Source of the DNA: Scilla litardierei
Lineage: Eukaryota; Streptophyta; Magnoliopsida; Asparagales; Asparagaceae
Reading direction: 5' to 3'
Assembly (NCBI GenBank): GCA_030789695.1
Contig: JAULAV010002386.1
Location: 1-64,000 of the forward strand
DNA length: 64,000 bases
The position numbers and the translations under genes are program-made. The notes beneath the pieces were generated by a model. It saw only the letters and a list, made by a program, of their open reading frames with translations. It made no database searches and had not been told where the DNA came from. This document shows, in pieces, positions 32,301 through 43,688 of this stretch; position 1 is the first letter of the stretch; each line of letters begins with the position of its first letter.

Positions 32301-34320
32301 TGATCATCTTCTCTCTAAGATCAACCATCCATCATTCATAATTTCAACCACAGTACTATATATAATCAATTGTCCTTTTGTCATGATGTTATTATCTGAT
32401 CTAAGGGAGAAATTTTTTCTTTAATTCATCACCTTGCAGTCCCAATTAACAACACAAGTATTTTTCTGCAAATAGATAGAATCCATCTGCAAGGTCATTC
32501 CATGTCTAGATAGCAGAAGTTGAAGACAACACACTAAAACTCCATTAATTATTTTTAATGTGCAGCGTTGTAACACATGACAAATTATTGCTGTAACTGT
32601 ATAGTGTGGAATATGGGGGTTTAAAAGATTGTATTGTTGTTGTCTTAATTATTCTTAATCCTTAAACGTTAGTATGGAATATGGATGTTAAATTATGATA
32701 ATTATTCTTAATCCTTAAATGTTAGCATCTACATTCGTCAACGAAATTAAGTTTTAACATGCTCAAAAAAGAATTGCATCCTTAAAAGGCGCTAAAGGGT
32801 TAAAACAAACGGGGAGAAAAATTCATGGGCCTTAGTTTGGAATGTTCAAAGACTTATTAGATTAATCTATAGAAAACAATGTAGAACAACTCTAGATATA
32901 ATAATTGACAAAACACCTTTCGTATAAGGGTTGGTCTTATCAATATCAGTGTGCTTAGGAATTTTGACTATACTGAATTAAAACCAAAGCCTCAAAGCCT
33001 CAACTGCCTATTTTAGATTCTGACAGGGATGTTCTTATGAGAGATATTTTAGAACTGCCTCAACTGCCTCAGTAATGCAATTAATTCCATGAGATAAATT
33101 AAGAGTGTGCAGTTTTAGTCCAAATGTCAAAATTTTAGAATAGTACTGATATCAATATGTGGAAATATCAGTACAGTTTTAGTCCAAATTTCCAAATACT
33201 GCAATTAATTTCCAAATGTCGAAATATCTTAATTTTAGAACAGCCTTAGTACAACATGGAAATTTCAGGAAATTAAAATTTCACAGAAGTCATACGTGGG
33301 ATAAATTATGATTTACAAATTTCCATGCTCCACAACCTTTCATATTTACATGCTTCACCAATTTTCGTGGCAATATCTTATGGCTTGATGCAGTTTCAGA
33401 GTACAAATTCATGCTTCATATATGTAATTAAGCATACAATCTGTGATGTAATCAAGTCATAAGCCATACACAGTAACAGTTTTATGCAATTAAGTATACA
33501 AATCCATGCTCCACATTACATATTTACATGCTTCACAACCAAAACAGAAATCTCTCACTAATTTATGTTGAATGTAAACTTCCAAAAAAAATCAAAACAT
33601 AAATAAACTTCCAAAAAAGATTGGTTGAATGTAAAGCAAAAGATAGAGAGCCCAAAAGATTTGAACTAAAAATCAACAGACAACTTATATCCCACATCCA
33701 TATCGACCAAAAACATCAACCAAAAAACCCAAAATTTAAGCTAAAATCTGCATTCATTCAATCAAAAGTCAATGACCCAAAGAGGACCCATGAGATCAAA
33801 AGCACAATAAACATAAAATTACCTGAAGATTGTGCAATCTTGATTTGAAGAAGTGTGATCTCGATTTGAATACAGTATGAATGTTGCGACACTCACTCTT
33901 TCGATCCCTTGGCACAGAAGTGAAAACAAGCAGGAGAGACAGAGAAAGGGGGCTTCACTGAGATTTGAGATTATTTCTAACTTCTGATCCATGGAGGTAG
34001 GCTCAGCAGCCTCATTTGGGTTTTTTATAAATACTGTGATTTGAGATTCAAGCACCCAATATATTGAACCACACTAATCTCGACTCAATGATCAAAACTG
34101 AAACAAATATAGAAGATCTAGAGAAAGGGGGCTTCACTGAGAGCTGAAGTCAAACCCAGAAGTAAAGCTAGGCTTTTTGTCCCAACACGCCAGGAAATAA
34201 CACCATGGGTCTTAAAGAACAACAAGAAAATTTGGGTGCCCGTCGACTTGAAGAACAGCCTCCAACAAAAATCAAAAACCCCAAAAATGATTCTGAAATC
34301 CTAACACTTTGTGTTTGGCA
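29396..34320. other. AT-rich noncoding DNA
   Basis: No coding sequence is supported. It contains interspersed repeats (30500-30990), a degenerate repeat around 33110-33190 ('cagttttagtccaaat' twice), and a short duplication: gaaagggggcttcactgag at about 33944 and again at about 34123. It could be introns and flank of the gene fragment to its left, or unrelated element remnants. Confidence 0.4.
30500..30990. repeat. Irregular repeat of 'gatgaatatgcacctgtat' units
   Basis: The string gatgaatatgcacctgtat(c/t)aaa and its partners 'acatattccaatgatga' and 'gatacaggtgcatattcc' recur many times in both orientations. Examples lie near 30578, 30617, 30678, 30739, 30836 and 30956. The units are mixed with 'tcatcaattaa(c)ca' and 'aaaagtttgaatcc' motifs. 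It looks like a degenerate inverted and direct repeat cluster able to fold. No protein is encoded. Confidence 0.6.
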
Positions 34321-34334
34321 AGCTATGCATGTTT

Positions 34335-34595
34335 CGGTCAGACAACTGATGTTGTTTTCACAGTCGCCTACCCATGGCACAGGCGCCTGTGGATACCACA
34401 TCAGTCGCCTGTCCTTGCTTACCCAGAATTCTTGAATTTGGCAACTTTCGCACTTCTACCACACGGACGCCTAGTGATCCTTCATCGGTAGACTGTCATG
34501 TCAGGATTTTTAGCCATTGAGCCTTTTTACTGCTGATTGTGTAGAAGGTTTTGGGTAAATCATTTTGGGGGCTTTAGAGAGCTTATAAATATGGC
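34335..34595 (+). promoter_or_regulatory. LTR-like palindrome module of a SIRE remnant with TATA box
   Basis: Sequence such as cacagtcgcctacccatgg and ccacatcagtcgcctgtcc closely matches the LTR array at 16640-16740. A TATA-like cttataaatatgg follows near 34583-34595. Downstream, 'gttccattagagaactct' resembles 'gttccattgagaggtt' at 17030. The module is thus related to the LTR promoter, but it lies about 2.7 kb before the polypurine tract of its element. Confidence 0.5.
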
Positions 34596-37264
34596 TGTTT
34601 TGTTCCATTAGAGAACTCTTTGAACCCTCTAAACTCTATTGATTTGTTTTCAATGCTCATGCTCTCATTTCATTCAAAAGCCCTAAATCTCCAAATCTAA
34701 TCTTGTTTTCTAGCTAGAATCATTCATTTTCCTATGGCATGCCATACTTCATCATGTTATATATAATTCATGCCATGAATAATATTAATTGATTTAGGAT
34801 CTTTATGCATATTTGTTCATTGTATCACCACACATCTCATACTTTTCTTACATTTGGTATGATTATCTTTCTGAGATGCATTGATATGATTTGGGTGATC
34901 AATGTATGTTACTTATCATTTTAATTGCTTCTTGACTGATGTTTAGCTATAATTTTATTTGAGAGATCTTTCATGTCTATAGCTAAATCTTTCATGTATG
35001 ATATTTTCACAAGTGATATAACACTCATGCATATTGGTTAGTGATCTTCATGATATACTTCTCACAATGTTATCTCTCATCTCATGCTCATATTTTATGC
35101 TATTTTTATGAGATGTTAGAGATAATTTGTGCTATACAAGATCATATAAGTTTTATATTGTGTTTGATGATATGTATATTGTGACATAAATATTCTTCCA
35201 TTAAAATATCCTGATGCACTATGACTTCATTAATGCTACATTCAATTAAATTCTAATTACATAAGCTTTTGTTATATTCGCACAATTGGTATGCATGCAT
35301 GCGATGCTCATGGTAACTTTATTTGTTTATGTCATACCTTGTGAATTTGAATGTAAACTATCTTCATTGTATCTTTTATCTTTGCTTATGTCAAACTCCA
35401 TGGCTTTGCTCAAAAGAAGTTTTGTCACATTATGCCTCATGTTAAATCCTTTGTGATAATAAAGCTAGGATGAGATCATGACTCTATTTGTTCACTTGGT
35501 TTCCTTCACAAGTGATATCATGATCTTGACATTATTTTGCCTGCTTTGCATACTTTGTTAGAATATTTATATTGAATATCATCTTTACATGCTCTTACTT
35601 GGTGCTAGTTTTGAGCTTATGATATATTGCTTATCTTGCTTATGCTCATGGCATTCCACGCTTATCATTGACTCATTCTATGATTATATATTCTGGAATG
35701 CATGCTAGTACTATGGTTCTTCTGAACATTGTTTCAATTAGTATCCTATTGTGCTAGAATTGTGTATACCATAATTTTTATGAAGTCTCTATCTTTATTT
35801 GGTATAACACTTTTGCATGATGTTGATATTTGATATTCACACATTTTTATCACCTTGTCACCCCATACCTGATACTTCACTTGGAATTGGTATGCTTACT
35901 TTTGGAGATGTTTTGTGAAGTTTATCACATGCCATTATACTTAATTTTTGTCATCTCACTTCGCATACGTCTATTTTCACTCTTATATGTGATTTTTGAG
36001 ATGGTTTGTCCTAGATGTGATCATTTGATGTAATTACAGTATATAATTCTTTGAGTATGTTAGTATCCTCATTAGAATTTATTTTGAGTAATGAGTTCAT
36101 AACCATGAATGTGATATTATTCATGTCCTTTTGATCATATTTTCACCACTTGTTGTCAATTCACTTTCAATTGATATATTTTGACATGTAGTGATTAGTT
36201 CATTGGTATTATGATCATCAGAACTTAATTTGAGTTATTATTTCATAACATAACTTGGTACATATGGCTAAAAATTTCCCTAGTCATGTTAGTTGCATTT
36301 TTTTTGCTATGTTTGGCTTAGATATCAGTTTATTGATATTATTTGTTGATCTATGTCATAGTGATGATATTGATTCTACCATTATGTCTTTAATCATGTT
36401 CATGCCATATGTCAAGCCCTTGCTCAAGGATAGTCTATCACATTATGCTTAATGTTATAAATACTTGAGCTTGTTCTGGCACTATTTGATCACGTGTTTT
36501 TCTTACACAAATGATGTCATGATTTTTGCATTGTTATCCAAAATCTTTTATCATATTTATAGTTAGTAGCTACTGCTAATTATGCTATTGTCACTTTTCT
36601 AACACTGCTCACACTACTGACTACAATTAGTATCTATTGTAATCTTTTATCACACTATGCTTATTGCTTATATATTTGTGATAATTGAAGGTGGTTGAGT
36701 TGTTGTTCAATATTTGCTCTTGCAGTTAATATCTTTATTTTGATATCTTATTTACACTTGGTAGCTTATATAGTTTACATTAGATATACCTCTATGTTTT
36801 CCACTCGTTTTAGCACTTATTGTTTATATGCCTCCCATGCCATTTGGATAATGCTAAAGGGGGAGAGAAATAAACAAAGGATGGCAATGTGCTAATTAAA
36901 TATTGAGTGTTAAACATTAACTTCAGTCATATAGCCTTTTGTATGTTTGATCATGTATATGATTCAGGGGAAGGATTGGTGATTACCTAGGTCTATATTG
37001 ATACATTTGGTATCTGTTGGTAATCATGCTCTTGTTTATGATGTGTATCACCTATATGATTTGTATTGTGTATGCATATCATTTTTGGTCATTCATGCGA
37101 TATATACACAAACTCATGTGATACACACACTATTAACGGCTTAATGATGCTATTGATTATTGATATTAACTTGATTTGCATATTTGCAGGGGGAGTAAGT
37201 ATATTTAATGCACAATTATTTATTTTGTTTATATTTGGTTTGTCATTATCAAAAAGGGGGAGAA
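34596..37264 (+). other. Degenerate 3' internal region of a SIRE-type element
   Basis: A long AT-rich stretch without any ORF where an envelope-like ORF would be expected. Near 36846 it has ggataatgctaaagggggag, matching 15430 in the other SIRE element. Near 37190 it has gcagggggagtaagtat, matching 15680. It ends with the polypurine tract aaaaagggggagaa (37251-37264). I read it as the old 3' internal part of a SIRE-type element. Confidence 0.55.
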
Positions 37265-38313
37265 TATTGAGTATTGGACTCTCCACCTTGGTTTTGATGA
37301 TGATCAAATATAAATCATTGTGATTAACCCATGTGATTGCAGTTAACTAAAGAGTCGCCAATTAGATTCAAGTAGATCAAAAGTGACTACACGTGTTGAT
37401 TCAAGTGGAGAACTTGGTAGATAATCAAAGGTGAAGCATGGGCTTGAAGAATTCAAAGACTACATCAAACCTCAAGCCAATGGCTTCAAAAAATGAATGG
37501 AGATTCAATCCAAAGAGAAGGAGTGAATGGATGATTCAAAATCTTCAAAGAACATATTGAGGATCAAAGACTAGATGACGTTGGAGACATTCAAGACATA
37601 CAACTAAAAGACTCAAGACCATGAAGAAGTAAGGATATTCATTATAATCTTTATTATTTACTTCTTTGTGAGTCTTAGAATGTTATGCCTTGAATTACAA
37701 CTATTTAAAGGCACCTACACTACATATACACATCATTAGTATAGCCTCTTGTTGACCCCATATGCTTCTAGGCTTTGAAAACTTGAATCGGAACTTTGAC
37801 TCAAAACAGTGGCCTGAGGAAGGATCACCAGGCTCCTGGTGTGCTCACCAGTCGACTGGTTTCCCTTCAGCTGTCGACTATTTTTAAACAGAGCCCAAAT
37901 CTGTTTGAAGCTATATTCTTTTTTTCTGACCAGTCTGCCTTCCAACTGATGCCAATATTTCTGTAGTTGGAATTTTCATCCAAACCACTTGCAGTAGGTA
38001 GCGACCTCTCTAATCTTTCCAACCCAACTTGAATCACTCCAATCGGATATCTGTAGTTCACGTTATGACTATTTTCGTGAGCCGATATCAGATTTCCTGC
38101 ACCTATCAGTCGGATTCCATGTGATGTCATTTTTTCTATATTTGGAATTTTGTGTCTATTCAAAGCTCATTTGAACGAAAATTTTGTTAGCTTTCTAACC
38201 CAATTTGAATCACTCCAATTGGATATTTGTAATGGCAGATATGGATGATTCAGTGATCAGCTGTACAGAAAAACTACAGATTCTGCCCCTCGAATAGCCG
38301 ACTGTTGAAGGTT
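37265..38313 (+). repeat. 3' LTR of the SIRE remnant, cut by the Athila-type insertion
   Basis: It starts TATTGAGTATTGGAC, aligning with TGTTAAGTATTGGAC at 15759, with TG changed to TA. It contains the palindrome accagtcgactggt near 37848 and gctgtcgacta near 37870. A diverged direct repeat includes 'cccaacttgaatcactccaa' (near 38022) and 'cccaatttgaatcactccaa' (near 38199). It stops at 38313 where the Athila-type LTR begins, so its remainder was displaced. Confidence 0.65.
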
Positions 38314-39839
38314 TGACGTGCGTTTATATTTTGTATATTCACGCACGTCTTCTTTGCGATTTTCCGTTGTTTTCCGTCGTTCTGTATCCTTTCTCTTGTG
38401 ATTTTTAGTTTTCTTTCACTTCTTTGTGTTTTTGTGTAAATGCAGGAGACTTCCAGCGTTAGGGACATACGAAGCAGATATCACGAGTCCCCAGAGCAAC
38501 GGGAGGAGCACGCGCGATCTAGAGGGCCAAACGTCAAAGAAAACCAAGTTTCAGCCCTCAACCGATCGGGTGGACACAGCCACCCGATCGGTTGATGCAC
38601 GCGTATCCGACCCGGACATGAGCTGAAGAGAAGAGCAGCTCACCCGATCGGTTCAGTGATCGGGTGAGATCGACAGAGCTCTCTGTGTTTTTGAGCTTAA
38701 TTCCAACCGATCCGGTGATATCTCACCCGATCGGTTCATCTGAAGCTGAATTTCCCCAAATCACGACCCGGTCACGCCAACCATCCAGCCCAGCGATCGG
38801 TTGAAGCTTCTGAAGCCCGATGGCCTAGACGACTAGCAGTTAACCCGATCGGTTGATGCTTCAACCGATCGGGTGACCTTGTTTTCTATATATAGTTGAC
38901 CTAGGGTTTTCAAAAATGGAGGTTGTTATTTTTTCTGTCTTTTTTGGCTTGACGGCTGGAATTTTATTGAATCGTGTAAGTCTTCCGATTATCTTGAAAA
39001 TTTAATATAGTATTAATATAATTGCTAGCAATTTTTTTCTCTTACCTGATCATGATTTCTACCGTTGAATTTCGTTTAGATTGTGTTTTTGCCATGAATC
39101 GTGAGTAGTTCCTAAATCTGGGATTTTGGTGGAAACTCCTTCGCGGGTTCTCCTAGAATGACCATAGGAATAGGATTTCGATAGGGTTTATGAATTTAGA
39201 TGGTTACATTGGGTGTTTCATTGTCATTGGCGGGAGAAAGACCGCCTCTGACCGTCGGGCCAAGGGGGAATACACTTGGCAGTTGACTCCCTAGCCACAG
39301 CTCACACCCTTAGTGTAGACATTGAATCCTTGCGCGTGGGAACAGTAGGATGAGATGTTGGGAGTAATCATTGCGAGCTTAGTGCTCCCGGAGTCGGTCG
39401 GTGTTAATGGACATGGGAATGCCCACCGACCAAACCCGGGTAGACCTAGCGTATCATCCTGGGCACCGACCGGAATATCGGTCACATGTGATGCTAGGTA
39501 TCACTCTTAGAGGCAACATCTCACCGCTAAACCCTAAAATCCAATCTAATTCCTATCCGTCAGTCGTAATAGAGAGGGCACACGATAGGGTGGAAACCAA
39601 AGTCCTAGGTTTCCTTTTATATCTTTTATCCTTTGTATCTATATTTTGTGACAACCCACCGATCGTTCGGGCTAGCTCACCCATTGGGTGAACATGTTCC
39701 TTCTTGACACAAGCACACACACGCCTCCCTGAGTTCGACCCCCAAGCCACACTACAACACCGTGCGCTTGCGGTATAAATATTTAAATCTGGTATCCCCG
39801 ATCCTATTGCAGTTGTATGCTCAAATCTAGGGGACGTCA
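38314..39839 (+). repeat. 5' LTR of the plus-strand Athila-type element
   Basis: It starts TGACGTGCG and ends ACGTCA, eight bases before the primer site. Length is about 1.53 kb. It aligns with the LTR at 7595-9151 over much of its length, for example the stretch around 39236-39310. The upstream half carries the palindrome array and a TATA box. Confidence 0.8.
38558..38894 (+). promoter_or_regulatory. LTR promoter-like module: CCGATCGG palindrome array plus TATA box
   Basis: About ten variants of TCAACCGATCGGTTGA and TCACCCGATCGGTTGA occur between 38558 and 38878 (for example near 38559, 38580, 38640, 38704, 38722, 38840 and 38858). The TATA-like tatatata is at 38887-38894, followed by 'gttgacctagggttt'. 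The other Athila LTR has the same order and a related 'gacccctagggtt' after its TATA. Confidence 0.6.
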
Positions 39840-39846
39840 AGCTTTA

Positions 39847-39864
39847 TGGCCCCGTTGCTGGGGA
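39847..39864 (+). other. Primer binding site, tRNA-Asp type, two mismatches
   Basis: TGGCCCCGTTGCTGGGGA differs at two positions from the intact site of the minus-strand copy. The second change is C to T. This fits the decayed state of this copy. Confidence 0.8.
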
Positions 39865-39997
39865 GGCAACGTGTTTGTTTTCTTTTAGGACCCTGTGAAC
39901 CCTAGAGTCTACTTCATATCACATTTTTAATTTTTTTTTGTTTTCTAATCTTGATTTTTTGTTTACTTTCATTCTTCACGGGTGTTTCTTGTTTTTC

Positions 39998-42720
39998 ATG
40001 CGCAGGAATACAAGAAGTCTTGACGACTTGATTCTTCTTGACCCAGAAATTAACGCCACCGTGAGGCGTCTGAACGCAAAGAGGAGAAGAAGGGAAGAAG
40101 CTGAAACCATGGGAGAGAATACTCCTCCCCAGAAGTCCCTGCTGGAGTACTCGATGCCATCCATCGGGTCCACGTCTAGCATCCAACCTCCGGCTATCAC
40201 ATCCGGGAGTTTCGAGCTAAAGCCGTCATTAGTGATGTGGATCCAACAGGATCAATTTCAGGGGCACTGATGGAGAGCCCGATTGAGCATCTGGATTCAT
40301 TTTTAGAGAAGTGCGACACCTTCCGAATCAACGAGGTGTCGACTGATGCAATCTGGCTCAGATTATTCCCGTTCTCTCTACATGATAAAGCCAAACAATG
40401 GCTAAAGGGAAAGGACCCCAATACCTTCTCGACTTGGGAGAAGCTATCCAACGCCTTCTTGAACAAGTTCTTTCCCCTGGGAAAGATGATGAAGCTGAGG
40501 AGCGAGATCTCCTCCTTCTCCCAAGCCAGCCACGAGTCCTTGCACGAAGCATGGACGAGATATAAGGAGATGCATCGCAAATGCCCTCACTACGAGCTCC
40601 CTAAATGGAAAATTATAAATTTGTTTTACAACGGGTTGAAGGATGATCTGAAATCATCAATGGACGCCGCGACTGGGGGGTCCTTTATGTCAAGAAATGA
40701 GGAAGATGCCGGTAACATTCTGGAAAACATGGCATCAAATAATGAAAGATGGTGTGATGAGCGGGCCGTGCCCAGATCTGGAGCTATGCACAGAGTCAAA
40801 GAGGTCGACAAATTATCTAGAAAATTCGATTTGCTATCTACCCAGATCTCTGAATTTATGTTGGGAGCTGGAGGTGCCAATACCCAGCAAGTAGCTGCAG
40901 TGGAAGCTGAAGTCCTGGGAGACTTCGATGGTGGTGATATCTCACCACCAGTGGATCAGGTGAGCGATCTATTCTATAACCTGACGGGTAATGCGGCATA
41001 TCCACCAAGGACTAGCTCAAATCCGGCTTATTCTCCCAATAACCGGAACCACCCGAATCTGAGCTATAGGGCACCATATCAGCAGCCCCCGCAACCTCAG
41101 CAACAATTATATCAGCCACCTCGGCATCAGCAGCAGTCGTACCAGCAACAACAACAGCCCCAGTAGATGTACCAGCAATATCCCCCGAGGAATCAGCAGC
41201 CCCCTCCACAGCAGTAACCATATAACCCAAACAGGGTAATCTATCTGGTCGAAAGCCTCTTGACCCAATATATAACGAACCAGGAGAGGACGAACCAGCA
41301 GCTGCAGATGGGACAGAAGACCTTGGCCGATCAAGTAACCTAGCTGGGGTTACAAGTGGCAAATCTTCAGAGGGCTCAGAGCCAATTGTCAGGTCAGCCG
41401 AAAGTAAATCCTAGGGGGCCGAATCAGACATTGGCGTTGACGCATGACCATGCCAATGTGTCTGCGATATTATTGAGGAGCGGCACTCAGATTCCAACTA
41501 GGGTGCCTGCTAATGAACCTGAGGCTCCGTTGCTCGATGGGCAACCAAATGTGAAAGCAAGTGTCGACGGAGGTTCGTCATCAAGGACCATGACTTCGGA
41601 GGAAGTCTCTGAGGAAGAGAAGAAGAAGAACGAAAAGGGGAACTTGAGAGTCTTTAAGCCCGTGGTGCCGTTTCCCCAACGACTTGTTAATGCTAAGATT
41701 GATGAGAAATATGGCATGTTCTTTGATATGGTAAAAGACTTGAGCTTGCAGATCCCTTTCCTCAAGGCTATAGAGACTATCCCATCCTATGCAAAATTCT
41801 TGAAGGACTTGGTGATGAGAGGGTCAAGGAAAGAAAAAGTCGTCCTGACTACGGAGTGCAACGCTCTAATTCAACGAGCGAATCTGCCCAAGCTCAAGGA
41901 CCCAGGGAGCTTCTCTATCCCATGTTCTATTGGAGAGGTGAAGATTAATCGGGCGCTCGTCGATTTGGGATCGAGCGTCAGTCTGATGCCTCTGTCTTTA
42001 TATAAGAGGATTAGAATGGGCGACCTTGAGCCCACTGGAATGATCCTTCAACTTGCAGACAGATCAGTCAAGTATCTGGTGGGGATTGTGGACGACCTGC
42101 CAGTAAACGTCAGCGGCGTGCATGTACCGGTAGATTTTGTTGTGATGGACATGTCGGAAGACAATCATACCCCGATCATCCTCGAGAGGCCCTTCATGGC
42201 GACTGTTGGCGTGCTTATTGATGTTAAGAAAGGGAAGCTGTCCCTAAATATGGGGGACCAGAAGGTCAAATTTGATTTGGGACTATCTATGAAGCATCCA
42301 CCTGAGGAGCAAAGTTGCAATGTGCTGGAAGCTGAGGAAGATAGAGTAGTAGAAGCTGGAGCTTGGGAGATCCTCTCGAGGAACCCCCCTGATAGCTTGG
42401 GGTGCCTCGAGGAACATGCTGGGTTGGAAGAAGAAGAAGTAACCGGAGAAGTGTTTTCCTCCGCGACGACTCCTCCTGGATTCCAGAAGGCTGCTCTGAC
42501 GAGGAGAAAAGAAAAAGAGCACATGGGGCTCACTGCTGAGGAAGTTCGGATCCTACGAAAAGTGGCGGTCGATGCCAATGTGAGGGAGAAGTCCCCAGAC
42601 ACCACTAGCAGGAGGATCGTCGAGAGCGTCTACTTATCACCACTGTCGACACCAAGGGCCACCACTCTGAAAGCTGAAAGGATGCCGATCCATGGACATC
42701 ACCCGCATCAACCCCCTTAA
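39998..42720 (+). pseudogene. Athila-type gag-protease, broken
   Basis: The start at 39998 (MRRNTRSLDDLI) matches the likely start of the intact copy. A one-base deletion near 40250 shifts the frame before the capsid domain (SPIEHLDSFLEKCDTFRI, ISSFSQASHESLHEAWTRYK). Three in-frame stops follow at 41164-41166, 41215-41217 and 41341-41343 in or after the Gln-rich linker. The third is CAG in the intact copy; the other two lie within runs of Gln codons. The protease half is open (41356-42720) and has DLGSSVSLMPLSLYKRI, where the intact copy has DLGASVSL, and ILERPFMATVGVLID. It ends GHHPHQPP. It is not translatable as one protein. Confidence 0.88.
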
Positions 42721-42906
42721 AAATCATATACCAGGAGTAGAGCAAACGACTTTAAACAACAGCGCTTCATGGGAGGCAACCTATGTTCTAAACATTCGTC
42801 GTAATTTTTAGGAGTAGTTTTCTTATTTTTAGTAAATAAACACTGCTATGGGGATAATCATTGGGAGGCTTAGACGAATTTTGTGTTTTTGTAGGAAATT
42901 TCCCTC

Positions 42907-43259
42907 AACCGATCTAGTGAAGTATCAACCGATCGGTTGAGACGTATCTGAAAGATGGCCGTATCAAGCAATCAGCCAACCGATCGGTTGGCGTATGAGG
43001 CAGACTGGGTGGAAGACCGGGTGACACGGCAGAGCTCTCAGGAAAATTTGGGATTAAATCAACCGATCGGTTGAGATGAAACCGTGGTCGTGTCGCTGTC
43101 CGGGTGAAGTCGACAGTGCTCTCAGGAAAATTGTGAAGCGGCCAACCGATCGGGTGAGAAGTCACCCGATCGGTTTGCCTGTAGCAGCTTTCCAATGAAA
43201 TTTTTCGAAAATTAACCCAACCGATCTCACCCAATCGGTTCGCCTAAACCCTATAAATA
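42907..43259 (+). promoter_or_regulatory. Internal CCGATCGG palindrome array and TATA box before ORF-1
   Basis: Variants of TCAACCGATCGGTTGA lie near 42908, 42927, 42978, 43059, 43143, 43162 and 43218. The array ends in the TATA-like ctataaata at 43251-43259. The ORF-1 ATG is at 43689, 438 bases from the TATA; the spacing in the minus-strand copy is 440. Between gag-pro and the array lies a short conserved stretch (cgcttcatgggaggcaacc, near 42765), typical of the end of Athila pol regions, so the pol domains seem to have been removed upstream of it. Confidence 0.6.
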
Positions 43260-43688
43260 CACACCCCTCACCCAATTCATTTCTTCTCACCCGAACTCCC
43301 TTTTCCCCCGTCGTTTCATTTCCCCCCTCTCTCAACCAACGACATCTCTCTCTCCCACTACTCCTAAATCCCCTCCACACTCTCCATCTCATTCTCCCCA
43401 TCAACTCCACCCCGATCCATCCCAACTAAACCCTAAATTTTGCCCTAACACTAACCTAACATCTCCCATTTCGAAAATTTCTCTTTCGTTGGATTAAAGT
43501 GCCGCGACTTCCCGAATCTCTCGATTGCACTGCGTGGGGTCCTCTGCGAGCAAAGAATCACTTCGATATTGGGTAAACTCGTTCCTAAGCTCTATTTTCT
43601 TATTGCCCTATTATCATCACTTTGCTATATTACCGTTGTTTGTGTGCATTCATATCATCTTGCATCTTCATCACACACCCACACACTC

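Noticed and set aside
37089..37323. Short ORFs in both directions near 37.1-37.3 kb
   Set aside because: They overlap the noncoding tail, polypurine tract and LTR start of a SIRE remnant.
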